A DNA stretch of 10,584 nucleotides from contig JAHZLG010000086.1 of assembly GCA_022599995.1 (NCBI GenBank), forward strand, positions 1 to 10,584, read 5' to 3'. Position 1 is the first letter of the stretch, and the number at the start of each line of letters is the position of its first letter. Origin of the DNA: Alphaproteobacteria bacterium. GTDB lineage: Bacteria; Pseudomonadota; Alphaproteobacteria; CBDBCS01; JAHZLG01. The notes under the pieces were generated by a model. It searched no databases. It saw only the letters and a program-made list of their open reading frames with translations, and was not told where the DNA came from. The translations under genes were made by a program, and so were the position numbers. Positions 1 to 6,314 of the stretch are shown here, one piece after another.

Positions 1-779
1 CCGATCGCGATGCCCGTCAGCGCCTCCATGAGGGGCAGGAGTCGCCCCGAAATCATCGTGGCGCGTATGCCCAATTTGTACAGGTGACGAAACCGATCGC
101 GGGCGTCTTGCCGTTTCTGCTCCTCGATGCCGTAGAGCCTGATCTGAATGACGCCCTTGATGTTTTCATCGAGAAAGGCAAGGAATTTCGCCCCAACCTC
201 GAGCTGTTGCTTCGATACCTTGCGGGCGCGCCGCCCGAGCGACAGCACCGGGAAAATCGCCAGCGGGATAATGACCAGCGACAACAGTGCCAGCTGCCAA
301 TTCGTGTAGATCAGGTTCCCGACATAGGCAATGATCAACAACGTGTTGCGGACAGCACTGGTGAACACCCCATTCACGATGGAGTTGATCGCGCCGATTT
401 CGTTGAACCGCGCCAACATTTGCCCGCTTGCTTCTCTTCTGAGCCACGCCAGATCGGCTTTCACAACCGCATCGAACATACGTTGCTGGAGTTGTCGCGT
501 AATCGAGCCGTTTATCCTCGCCCCCACCAGCAGGTTGGTGTACCCGACAAGCCCCTTAAACACGCCGATCAGGATCATCGCCGCGGGAATCAGCAAGAGG
601 TAGGCTTCGTTGCCCGCCACTAGCAGCAGATCGAAGGCGGGCTCGAGCAGGCGGACTTGTGCGAAGGCCAGCCCACTGGAGAGCACCAGCAGGAAAAACG
701 CAAGCACGAACAACCCGGTGCGCGGGCGAAAGAACTCCCGATAGAGCCGTGCGAGGGTTTGCCGATCTTTGTGATTCAT
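1..779 (-). CDS. MsbA-like ABC exporter, N-terminal transmembrane half (partial, runs off left edge)
   Basis: The reading frame opens with ATG at 779-777 and stays open for 259 codons to the left edge, so the C-terminal half is missing. The protein starts MNHKDRQTLARLYREFFRPR, followed by hydrophobic segments at about residues 22-40, 60-80 and 140-185. It also contains a GARINGSITRQLQQRMFDAV stretch and a DENIKGVIQIRLYGIEEQKR coupling-helix-like segment. This order is typical of type IV ABC exporter membrane domains (MsbA, lipid A flippase family), which usually have about 580-600 residues with the ATPase domain at the C-terminus. The ATPase domain is therefore expected to the left of the window, and the substrate cannot be decided here; lipid A or another lipid or drug is possible. 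It follows folC on the same strand after a 170-bp gap. No Shine-Dalgarno sequence precedes the ATG: the leader is C-rich. Confidence 0.85.
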   Translation of the reverse strand, partial: MNHKDRQTLARLYREFFRPRTGLFVLAFFLLVLSSGLAFAQVRLLEPAFDLLLVAGNEAYLLLIPAAMILIGVFKGLVGYTNLLVGARINGSITRQLQQRMFDAVVKADLAWLRREASGQMLARFNEIGAINSIVNGVFTSAVRNTLLIIAYVGNLIYTNWQLALLSLVIIPLAIFPVLSLGRRARKVSKQQLEVGAKFLAFLDENIKGVIQIRLYGIEEQKRQDARDRFRHLYKLGIRATMISGRLLPLMEALTGIAI

Positions 780-780
780 C

Positions 781-926
781 GTTGTGGAGGGGAGGAGGGG
801 TGGGGGGCGCAGGAAAGAGGGGTGGAGGGGTGGAGGGGTGGAGGGGTGCAGGGGGACAGGAAAGACGGGCGGATGGATTCAGGGGTGGGAGGGGTGGGAG
901 GGGTGGGAGGGGTAGAGGTGGGGAGG
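781..926. repeat. G-run tandem repeat tract between folC and the exporter gene
   Basis: The plus strand holds many G-runs of 3-6 bases. Three exact 8-bp units (tggagggg) lie at 823-846, and three exact 9-bp units (tgggagggg) lie at 886-912, with related G-runs on both sides. The G-rich strand is the template for the flanking minus-strand genes, so the transcript is C-rich and G-poor here. The DNA could form G-quadruplexes. The transcript resembles a Rho utilisation site in composition. No open reading frame in this stretch looks real. Confidence 0.8.
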
Positions 927-949
927 GCAATGCGAGGCTGCACGCGATC

Positions 950-2308
950 TCAGTGGCAATCCTTGAGTACCTCGCCCGCCAAATAGAGCGAGCCAATAAT
1001 CAAGACTTCCTGCGCCATCTGGGAAGCAATGAGAAGTCCTTGATGCCAATCGGTTGCCACCAGGGTGGACATGCCGCATTCCTCAGCGGCGGCACACAAG
1101 GCAGCGGGGGAGTGCCCTGCGAAGGTTGGCATCGGGATAGCCACAAGCAATTCGGCGTACGTGGCCAGCTCTTGGAGGAAGGGGGCTATCGGCTTGTTGC
1201 TGCCCAGCGCGACGACCACCGCCAGCCTTGCCTTCGCGGGTTGTGCGGGCTGCTGAGGCGTGTGGGCAGAGGGGGCGAAGTACTTGATGACTTGCGCGGC
1301 ACCGTGGGCATTGTGTGCGCCGTCAAGCCAAAAGGCGTTCCCGTCGAATGACAACCGTTGCAATCGCGCAGGCCAGTGTGCGCCTACCATTGCTTGCGTC
1401 ACTCGGTCGGGATCGAGCATCGGCAGGAGAAATGCAGCCACTGCCAAGGCCAACGCGGCATTCTGACATTGATGTTGCCCACGCAGGGTTGGCGTCGGGA
1501 GACGATAGGCAGCGACACCCGCATTGTCTTGTCTGTCGGGGGAGATGGACACCTGCCACGTGGGTGAAGGTGCAGCGGCCAATGTCGCTTTCTGTGCCCC
1601 TGCCACGGAGGCAGCAGCTGGCAACTCGAGCTGCCAATCACGGCGTTCAGCATAAAGAGGTGTGCTTGTCTGCTCGGCAACGCCGGTAATGATGGACATA
1701 GCCGCAGGGTGCTGGTCGGCGGTGAAGGCGACCTCAGCCCGATCAAGAATAGCGGCTTTTTCTTTGGCGATGGCGTCGATGGTGTCGCCCAAGAATTCGC
1801 TGTGGTCGAGAGCTATTGGCGTCAGGATCGCGCACAATTTGTTTGGCAGGCAATTGGTCGAGTCCAACCTGCCGCCCAAGCCGGTCTCGATCAGGCAAAA
1901 ATCCGCCGGGACATCGGCGAAGAGGACAAAGGCGGTTGCCGTCAGCAGCTCGAACATGGTGAGCTGGTTTCCGCCCTCGGCAGCCTTGATGCGGGCGATG
2001 GCATCGAGGACGGCGTCTTCCGTTGCTTGCCTACCAGCGACGACAAAACGCTCGCAATACGAGACGAGATGCGGCGATGTGAACACATGCACAGATTTGC
2101 CGTGCTGCTCTAGCAGGGTTCGGAGAAAGGCAATCGTCGACCCCTTCCCATTCGTTCCCGCAACGTGGATTACCGGGGGAATGCGCTGCATGCAGTCGAG
2201 GTTCTCGACCACACGCGTGATGCGATGCAAGCCAAGGTCGATCCGCTCGGGGGGATGATCGCCCTCGAGCGTTTGCATGGCGATCTGGAATGGTGACAGC
2301 GTGGACAT
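950..2308 (-). CDS. folC: Bifunctional dihydrofolate synthase / folylpolyglutamate synthase
   Basis: FolC joins glutamate to dihydropteroate and then adds further glutamates to folates, using ATP in the cytoplasm. From the chosen start the protein has 452 residues, normal for the family. The Mur-ligase-type P-loop HVAGTNGKGST lies at residues 48-58, followed by FTSPHLVSYCERF (about 76-88), ETGLGGRLDSTN (about 141-152), a LDHSEFLGDTIDAIAKEKAA block, and LDGAHN in the C-terminal domain. These are the family hallmarks. The ATG at 2308 is preferred because AGAGGG (2319-2314) lies 5 bases upstream. An in-frame ATG at 2344 would add 12 residues but has no ribosome site. folC is divergent from irr and probably co-transcribed with the downstream exporter gene. 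In many alphaproteobacteria folC sits next to accD instead; accD is not seen here. Confidence 0.95.
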   Translation of the reverse strand: MSTLSPFQIAMQTLEGDHPPERIDLGLHRITRVVENLDCMQRIPPVIHVAGTNGKGSTIAFLRTLLEQHGKSVHVFTSPHLVSYCERFVVAGRQATEDAVLDAIARIKAAEGGNQLTMFELLTATAFVLFADVPADFCLIETGLGGRLDSTNCLPNKLCAILTPIALDHSEFLGDTIDAIAKEKAAILDRAEVAFTADQHPAAMSIITGVAEQTSTPLYAERRDWQLELPAAASVAGAQKATLAAAPSPTWQVSISPDRQDNAGVAAYRLPTPTLRGQHQCQNAALALAVAAFLLPMLDPDRVTQAMVGAHWPARLQRLSFDGNAFWLDGAHNAHGAAQVIKYFAPSAHTPQQPAQPAKARLAVVVALGSNKPIAPFLQELATYAELLVAIPMPTFAGHSPAALCAAAEECGMSTLVATDWHQGLLIASQMAQEVLIIGSLYLAGEVLKDCH

Positions 2309-2384
2309 AGACACCCTCTTGTCTAGTCGCTCAGGGGCGTCCATTCAAGGGTTGACTGTGTTTCTGCCGCGCATCATTGGGGCG

Positions 2385-2400
2385 GGGGTGCGATCACCCC
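2385..2400. promoter_or_regulatory. Inverted repeat in the folC/irr divergent region
   Basis: GGGGTG and CACCCC form a perfect 6-bp inverted repeat with a 4-base spacer (CGAT). It lies 76 bases upstream of the folC ATG and 40 bases upstream of the proposed irr -35 box. It could be an operator or a small hairpin. It does not look like the AT-rich iron control element known for Irr targets. Function is unknown. Confidence 0.3.
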
Positions 2401-2439
2401 GATCAAAAGGGCACAACAAGATCACGATGGGGGCGTCAA

Positions 2440-2468
2440 TTGAAATCATCCTGTGAAACCGCTATCGT
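2440..2468 (+). promoter_or_regulatory. Probable sigma70-type promoter of irr
   Basis: TTGAAA (2440-2445) and TATCGT (2463-2468) are separated by 17 bases, matching 5 of 6 and 4 of 6 consensus positions. Transcription would start near 2475 and leave a leader of about 50 bases before the ATG at 2525. This argues against the upstream in-frame GTG at 2453, which would lie before the transcript begins. Confidence 0.45.
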
Positions 2469-2524
2469 GGTTTCATGGGCGAGCCGTTGTGGTCGCCTGT
2501 CTCCTTCGGTTCGAGAACACCCCC

Positions 2525-2962
2525 ATGTCGACAGACCATTTCCTTGATGTTGCAGGACGAAGCCCCGGCGACGTGTTGTCCCATCACAAGCTTAGGCGGA
2601 CGCAGCAACGCGTAACGTTGCTTGCCTTGATATGGCAGCACCATCCGTTTCATTTTACTGCAGACGAGCTCTACCGGTTGACGGGGCCGAGCAATGCCTT
2701 ATCGGTTGCAACGGTCTACAACACCTTGAACATTTTCTTGGCGCACGGATTGATCTCTGAGGTGGTTACGCGGCACGGCGAGCGTTGGTTCGATAGCACG
2801 ACCACGGCGCATCATCATCTCTACAACGTAGACACGCAGACCCTCACGGACATACCCACGGCGTTGCTTTCGGTGGCATTCATGGAAAGCTTTGGTGATG
2901 CCTATGATGTTGACAAGGTCGACGTGATTGTTCACGTGCGTGACCGCACGTCCCAAATATAA
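2525..2962 (+). CDS. irr: Fur-family regulator of the Irr (iron response regulator) type
   Basis: The 145-residue protein has the Fur-family winged helix with the recognition region SVATVYNTLNIF (residues 60-71) after a LRRTQQRVTLLALIW helix. The dimerisation half has WFDSTTTAHHHLYNVDTQ with an HHH triplet at 96-98, then LTDIP, and ends in KVDVIVHVRDRTSQI. FD-x-HHH-x-DIP and the VDV-V ending are typical of Irr, which in alphaproteobacteria represses or activates heme and iron genes and is controlled through heme rather than ferrous iron alone. The N-terminal CPW-type heme regulatory motif of Bradyrhizobium Irr is absent. The protein has no cysteine, so it also lacks the CXXC zinc motifs of classical Fur. 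The ATG at 2525 gives the usual family length; a GTG at 2453 would add 24 unlike residues. The last codons and the stop lie inside a tandem repeat. Irr rather than Fur or Zur is likely but not certain. Confidence 0.82.
   Translation: MSTDHFLDVAGRSPGDVLSHHKLRRTQQRVTLLALIWQHHPFHFTADELYRLTGPSNALSVATVYNTLNIFLAHGLISEVVTRHGERWFDSTTTAHHHLYNVDTQTLTDIPTALLSVAFMESFGDAYDVDKVDVIVHVRDRTSQI
2934..2951 (+). other. Perfect 7-bp hairpin at the 3' end of irr
   Basis: ACGTGCG (2934-2940), loop TGAC, then CGCACGT (2945-2951) form a hairpin in the last codons of irr. No T-run follows, so it is not a standard intrinsic terminator. It could stabilise the 3' end of the mRNA. Confidence 0.35.
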
Positions 2963-3009
2963 GCGCGCAACCGCACGTCCCAAATATAAGCGCGCAACCG
3001 CACGTCCGA
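2944..3009. repeat. 27-bp tandem repeat spanning the irr stop codon
   Basis: Two identical 27-bp units (2944-2970 and 2971-2997) are followed by a partial third unit (2998-3009). Each begins ccgcacgtcc and includes aaatataagcgcgcaa. The irr TAA stop (2960-2962) is in the first unit. The period is a multiple of three, so another frame reads a 9-residue repeat, but that frame shows no sign of being a gene. Confidence 0.9.
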
Positions 3010-3024
3010 AACAGAGACCGTTGC

Positions 3025-3187
3025 CCAATACCCAAGGATGCACGCGCAGAAGCCGCGGCATTGAGAGGGACACACAGAAGACGTGGGAACAAAGGTGCGG
3101 GGCAGCCCGCAGGCTGTAATATCGCAAGCAGCTGCCCATTCCATCCCAACGATGCCCAAAGCTAGCGATGCTTCTGGTAACTATTGG
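3025..3187 (-). ncRNA. Candidate structured RNA, 6S-like (ssrS position after zapA)
   Basis: Five helices nest inside one another. They are 3025-3030 with 3182-3187 (6 bp), 3047-3053 with 3170-3176 (7 bp, CAGAAGC/GCTTCTG), 3067-3072 with 3153-3157 (one bulge), 3082-3088 with 3144-3151 (one bulge), and 3100-3106 with 3131-3137 (7 bp, GGGCAGC/GCTGCCC). A symmetric internal bubble of 12 and 13 bases lies between the second and third helices. A long imperfect rod with a central bubble, about 160 bases long, placed just after zapA, is what 6S RNA looks like in many proteobacteria. 6S RNA binds the sigma70 holoenzyme and imitates an open promoter. Strand is inferred from zapA; the opposite strand folds almost as well. 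The usual downstream 5-formyltetrahydrofolate cyclo-ligase gene is absent. No terminator with a T-run follows. Ends are approximate, and the 5' end overlaps the zapA stop. Confidence 0.45.
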
Positions 3188-4107
3188 TTAGACGGTTGAT
3201 CGCGTTCTGCGTGCAAGTGCTCAAGCAATTCTACGTTGTCGTCGGCATCAACCATCGACGGCGAGTGCGCCGCGCTGAAGTCGACGTCATCGAGACCGGC
3301 CCCTTTGGAGGATTCGCCACCAGAAGCATCAGAAGCATAGGAGGAGGGGGCGAAGGGCAAATCCATGTCTTCGAGCACGACATCGTCCTCAGCGTGCGGG
3401 GGGAGTGCTCCTAGTGCGCTTGCATGGTCTTCGAGCCCCGCGCCATCACGGTCCCAATCCGGCACCGCCATCGGATCGATGAGCGTATCGTCACTGTCGT
3501 CACTATCGTCGCCATGGTCATTTGCCGATAGTTCAAATTCCGCTAAGGGGTCATCGCTGGTTTCCCCATAATGCATTCGCCCCGCATCGTTATCGTCGCG
3601 TTGTTCCTCCTCAATCGCATCGAACGGATTCTGGTCAGCAAGCGTACCAACGTCCAAGAAGGCACCCTCAGCATCGAGCAGACCATCCATAGCCATGTCA
3701 GATTGGGGAGGATTCTTTTGAGATACCCTGCCCGAGACGCGGCTGGCAACAGAGTGCACGGCCTCTAAGCGGGTTTGGAGCTGCCCTATCCAGCCTATTA
3801 TCCCTTGGCGTGTCGCGGCATGGCTTTTTCTCTCGGCTTCGAGCAATTGTTGTTGTTGGTCGTAGTCGGCTTGAAGGGCGGATAGGGTGTCCTCGAGATT
3901 CATGCAGCGGTCGCTGAGCATAACCCCGGCGAGCGAAATCAATTGGGCTTCGTTGCGTCTTTCGGTTGTCCCTCGTTGCATCTCGAGGTACTGATTGAAA
4001 TAGGCTTCGAGGGCGTGCAATCGCTCTTCTTCTTCGGGATAGCACGCGAAGGGGATGTCGTGTCGACCAATCTTTAGCTGGATTTTGATCTTTTCTGGCG
4101 TGCTCAT
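3181..4107 (-). CDS. zapA: ZapA-family cell division protein with long acidic C-terminal tail
   Basis: ZapA binds FtsZ and stabilises the division ring. Residues 1-70 match the family: KIKIQLKIGRHDIPFACYP, then EEEERLHALEAYFNQYLEM, then a LISLAGVMLSDRCM helix. A coiled coil covers about 72-130. ZapA proteins normally have about 100-130 residues; this one has 308. The extra 170 or so residues (about 135-308) are low-complexity and strongly acidic (for example NPFDAIEEEQRDDND and DDSDDSDDT), with few hydrophobic patches such as DPLAEFEL and DMDLPFAPSSY. The tail looks disordered. The ATG at 4107 is chosen because the family N-terminus begins there. A TTG at 4131 would add 8 residues and overlap the previous gene. 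Only 4 bases separate the ATG from the upstream stop and no Shine-Dalgarno is visible, so translation is probably coupled. The reading frame is unbroken, so the tail is not a frameshift artefact. Confidence 0.85.
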   Translation of the reverse strand: MSTPEKIKIQLKIGRHDIPFACYPEEEERLHALEAYFNQYLEMQRGTTERRNEAQLISLAGVMLSDRCMNLEDTLSALQADYDQQQQLLEAERKSHAATRQGIIGWIGQLQTRLEAVHSVASRVSGRVSQKNPPQSDMAMDGLLDAEGAFLDVGTLADQNPFDAIEEEQRDDNDAGRMHYGETSDDPLAEFELSANDHGDDSDDSDDTLIDPMAVPDWDRDGAGLEDHASALGALPPHAEDDVVLEDMDLPFAPSSYASDASGGESSKGAGLDDVDFSAAHSPSMVDADDNVELLEHLHAERDQPSNQ

Positions 4108-4111
4108 AATA

Positions 4112-4315
4112 TCAAGATTTGCGCGCGACAATGGTTTTTAGTGCACCAATCGCTTGATCGAGGGTACGAAGCGACTGTTGCTTCTGGCTTTCCTGCGTTG
4201 CAGCAAGGCGGAACAGGTGGGCGGAATGCGCATCGGTTGTTTGAACCGTCGCTGCCAGCCTCTCGATGAGGTCATCGACACCCTGCATGGCGCGTTGGAT
4301 TTGGTCATCTTGCAT
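4112..4315 (-). CDS. Small coiled-coil protein upstream of zapA (67 residues)
   Basis: The protein is almost entirely alpha-helical in character, with hydrophobic residues spaced like heptads (VDDLIERLAATV and LDQAIGALKTIVA) and many Gln, Ser and Asp residues. It has no membrane segment or catalytic motif. Its start overlaps the end of the gldG-like gene by 11 bases and has a good ribosome site, AAGGAA at 4327-4322, 6 bases before the ATG. It ends 4 bases before zapA. Small coiled-coil proteins are often encoded directly upstream of zapA in alphaproteobacteria (DUF4164-type), and this may be one, but I cannot confirm the family from sequence alone. A role as a ZapA partner or adaptor is inferred from position only. 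Confidence 0.75.
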   Translation of the reverse strand: MQDDQIQRAMQGVDDLIERLAATVQTTDAHSAHLFRLAATQESQKQQSLRTLDQAIGALKTIVARKS

Positions 4316-6314
4316 GGGAGATTCCTTGCCGCAACCGGCGAGTGCTCCGTCGTCGCCAGCCGATATAGACCAAAATGACCACCAAGGGCATCACAAGTGT
4401 GTTGACCCACGTCACGGTGCGTTCCACGGACTCGACGTCTTCGTTGAGTTGCCGATTGACTGCCCGCAATTCTGATCGCGTGGTCACTAACTCCTCGCGG
4501 ATTTGTGCCACCAGGGCTTCGTCATTTGTCTGCGTCGCATCGTTGGTTGGTTGTCCGTCAGCGGGGGCGGAGGCGGGGTTGCGGTTTTCTAGCTGTTGGA
4601 GAAGCTCCTGCACGCGCTGTTCGAGCTCCTGCTCGCGGCCTTGGAATTGTTGCTCGGCGTCGCGACGCAGGTCGTTCAGGTGGGTGAAGGGGTAATTGCT
4701 TATGCCGCGCAATTGCAGGTCGGCCAGTCCCTCAGCACCAGCCAGACTTTCCACCATGGCAAGGAACAGGGCACCGTTTTCGGCGGTTGGAATCAGCTGG
4801 GTTTGATTCAGGAAATTCGAACGCTGCACCCAGAACCGATCGCGCAGGAAGTCGACATCAGCCACCACGAGCAATGTAATCGGGACGACTGGTTCGGCGA
4901 GGGGCTCGGCATAGAGGGCGGCGGTCTGTTCTTCTGGATCGCTGGTCGCATCCGTTCCTTCAGGGGAGGGCGCAGGTTGGGCTTCTCCCTCAGCAGGCGG
5001 AGGAGCTCCATTGGGGAAGGCGGTGGTGGGCGATCCGGTCAGCAGCCCCGCAATCGTAATCGGCTCTTGCGAGGGTTCGAACATACCCGATAGGGCAAAC
5101 AAGTCTGGAGGACTGCCTTCAAGGCCTGTCAGTGGGACTGTGCCGCCTTCGGGCGACATCACGACCAGGGGTTCAAGGGCAAACGGCGATCCGGGAAGCA
5201 CCTCCACAACGCCGGGGGAAGCAAAGATAACATCGCTCGCCGAACCCGTGACCACCGAGGACGAGGGATAGTTCTCATCCGCCGTGCGCACCCAGCTGAG
5301 GTGCGTTGCCACTTCGTTGCGTCCATTGCGTTGATAGCTCACCCCTAAGGCAAGGGAGGGGTCGGCCGCCGCGACGTCAGGACGAAGCTGCACCTTCCAC
5401 GATGCGGGCAACCCCTGCAGCGATGAGGCATCGCTTGCCTCGGGGGCATATTGGCTCGGGGCGAAGCTGTCATAGTGCGGGTCAGCAAAGATCAGCAATT
5501 TCCCGCCACGAAACGCATATTGCTCGATGGCGAATTGCATCCGCGGGCTCAACGGCTCGGGGTGAAGCAGGATCAGGGCTTTCGGGTTCAGCCGCTCAAG
5601 GTCTTCGGGGGCGAACACGAGGTCGATTTGGGCGATCGACTCGACCTGTTCGATGATGGCCCACGGCCCGCTTGGGGCTGACTGTCCGAAGCTGTTGGCA
5701 AAGCTCGGCGTGCCAAACGGAAATTCTGAGGTGAGTATGCCAACCTTCGGCCGCTCGCCCGTGTTAAGGTCTTGGATCAGGTTCAGCAGGTCATATTCGA
5801 GGTACTGCTCACGCCCGGGGTTCAGCACGGCGATGACCGCGGTGTCGGCCGAATCCTGATCGAAGGCTTGATCAAAATTTGCCGCCTCCGATGCCGTGTT
5901 GTCCTCGGGGGCGGCATTCACCCTCGAAAGGGCCAGACCAAAGAACACATCGATTCCCGGACTCAGAGGGATTGGCGTCAATCCTGCGGCGAGGGCGTCA
6001 TCCTCTTCGCTCGAGAAGGAATCGGCAATGATCGTCTCGCTGGAAAATTGGCCGTTACTGGTGCGGGCAATTTTCTCCAGCAAATCGGTAACCCGTTGCT
6101 GATACTGGGCATAGGAGGGCACTTGGCGGACCAATTCCTCCGAGACATAGAACCGCAAGGACAGGGGTTCATCGATGCCCTCAACCACGCGCACCGTGGT
6201 CGGTGAGAGGGTGTATAATTTCTTTTCGGTCGCATCGATCTGGATGCCGCCGCCGACTCCGGCCAGGATCAGCGCAGCGACAACCGCAATTTGGAGGTAT
6301 CTAAAATGCGTCAT
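4305..6314 (-). CDS. gldG: GldG-like ABC-2 auxiliary protein, membrane-anchored at both ends
   Basis: The 669-residue protein has an N-terminal membrane anchor (about 7-27, YLQIAVVAALILAGVGGGI). Next comes a segment with LSLRFYVSEELVRQVPSYAQ and a Rossmann-like domain with ILLHPEPLSPRMQFAIEQYA and GGKLLIFADPHYD. A variable middle includes a proline/glutamate-rich insert (about 455-490). The LLVVADVDFLRDRFW motif follows, then a coiled coil (about 565-650) and a C-terminal membrane helix (VNTLVMPLVVILVYIGW) ending in an arginine-rich tail. This layout fits the GldG / uncharacterised ABC-transport auxiliary family, first known from gliding motility in Bacteroidetes but widespread as a non-gliding ABC-2 component. 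The bulk should lie in the periplasm. The start overlaps the stop of the gldF-like gene in an ATGA, which indicates coupled translation. The substrate is unknown, and the gene symbol is by similarity of arrangement. Confidence 0.85.
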   Translation of the reverse strand: MTHFRYLQIAVVAALILAGVGGGIQIDATEKKLYTLSPTTVRVVEGIDEPLSLRFYVSEELVRQVPSYAQYQQRVTDLLEKIARTSNGQFSSETIIADSFSSEEDDALAAGLTPIPLSPGIDVFFGLALSRVNAAPEDNTASEAANFDQAFDQDSADTAVIAVLNPGREQYLEYDLLNLIQDLNTGERPKVGILTSEFPFGTPSFANSFGQSAPSGPWAIIEQVESIAQIDLVFAPEDLERLNPKALILLHPEPLSPRMQFAIEQYAFRGGKLLIFADPHYDSFAPSQYAPEASDASSLQGLPASWKVQLRPDVAAADPSLALGVSYQRNGRNEVATHLSWVRTADENYPSSSVVTGSASDVIFASPGVVEVLPGSPFALEPLVVMSPEGGTVPLTGLEGSPPDLFALSGMFEPSQEPITIAGLLTGSPTTAFPNGAPPPAEGEAQPAPSPEGTDATSDPEEQTAALYAEPLAEPVVPITLLVVADVDFLRDRFWVQRSNFLNQTQLIPTAENGALFLAMVESLAGAEGLADLQLRGISNYPFTHLNDLRRDAEQQFQGREQELEQRVQELLQQLENRNPASAPADGQPTNDATQTNDEALVAQIREELVTTRSELRAVNRQLNEDVESVERTVTWVNTLVMPLVVILVYIGWRRRSTRRLRQGISHAR

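Noticed and set aside
84..623. Long plus-strand reading frame over the exporter gene
   Set aside because: It is antisense to clear ABC exporter coding sequence and shows no recognisable domain; it is a shadow frame.
659..1351. Plus-strand reading frame crossing the G-run tract and the folC 3' end
   Set aside because: Its Gly/Arg-rich composition comes from the repeat tract and the rest is antisense to folC.
2453..2524. N-terminal extension of irr from a GTG at 2453
   Set aside because: The residues do not resemble Irr, no ribosome site precedes the GTG, and the best promoter lies over this stretch.
2928..3119. Plus-strand frame reading a 9-residue repeat (ARPKYKRAT) after irr
   Set aside because: The repeat period is a multiple of three so any frame gives a periodic peptide; there is no ribosome site and it overlaps the end of irr out of frame.
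3100..3176. Possible SRP RNA or other standard small RNA on the plus strand
   Set aside because: The conserved SRP loop words (GGAAGGAAGCAGCC type) are absent; a 6S-like fold on the minus strand fits the context better.
4596..5093. Plus-strand reading frame over the gldG-like gene
   Set aside because: It is antisense to well-supported coding sequence and has no recognisable motif.
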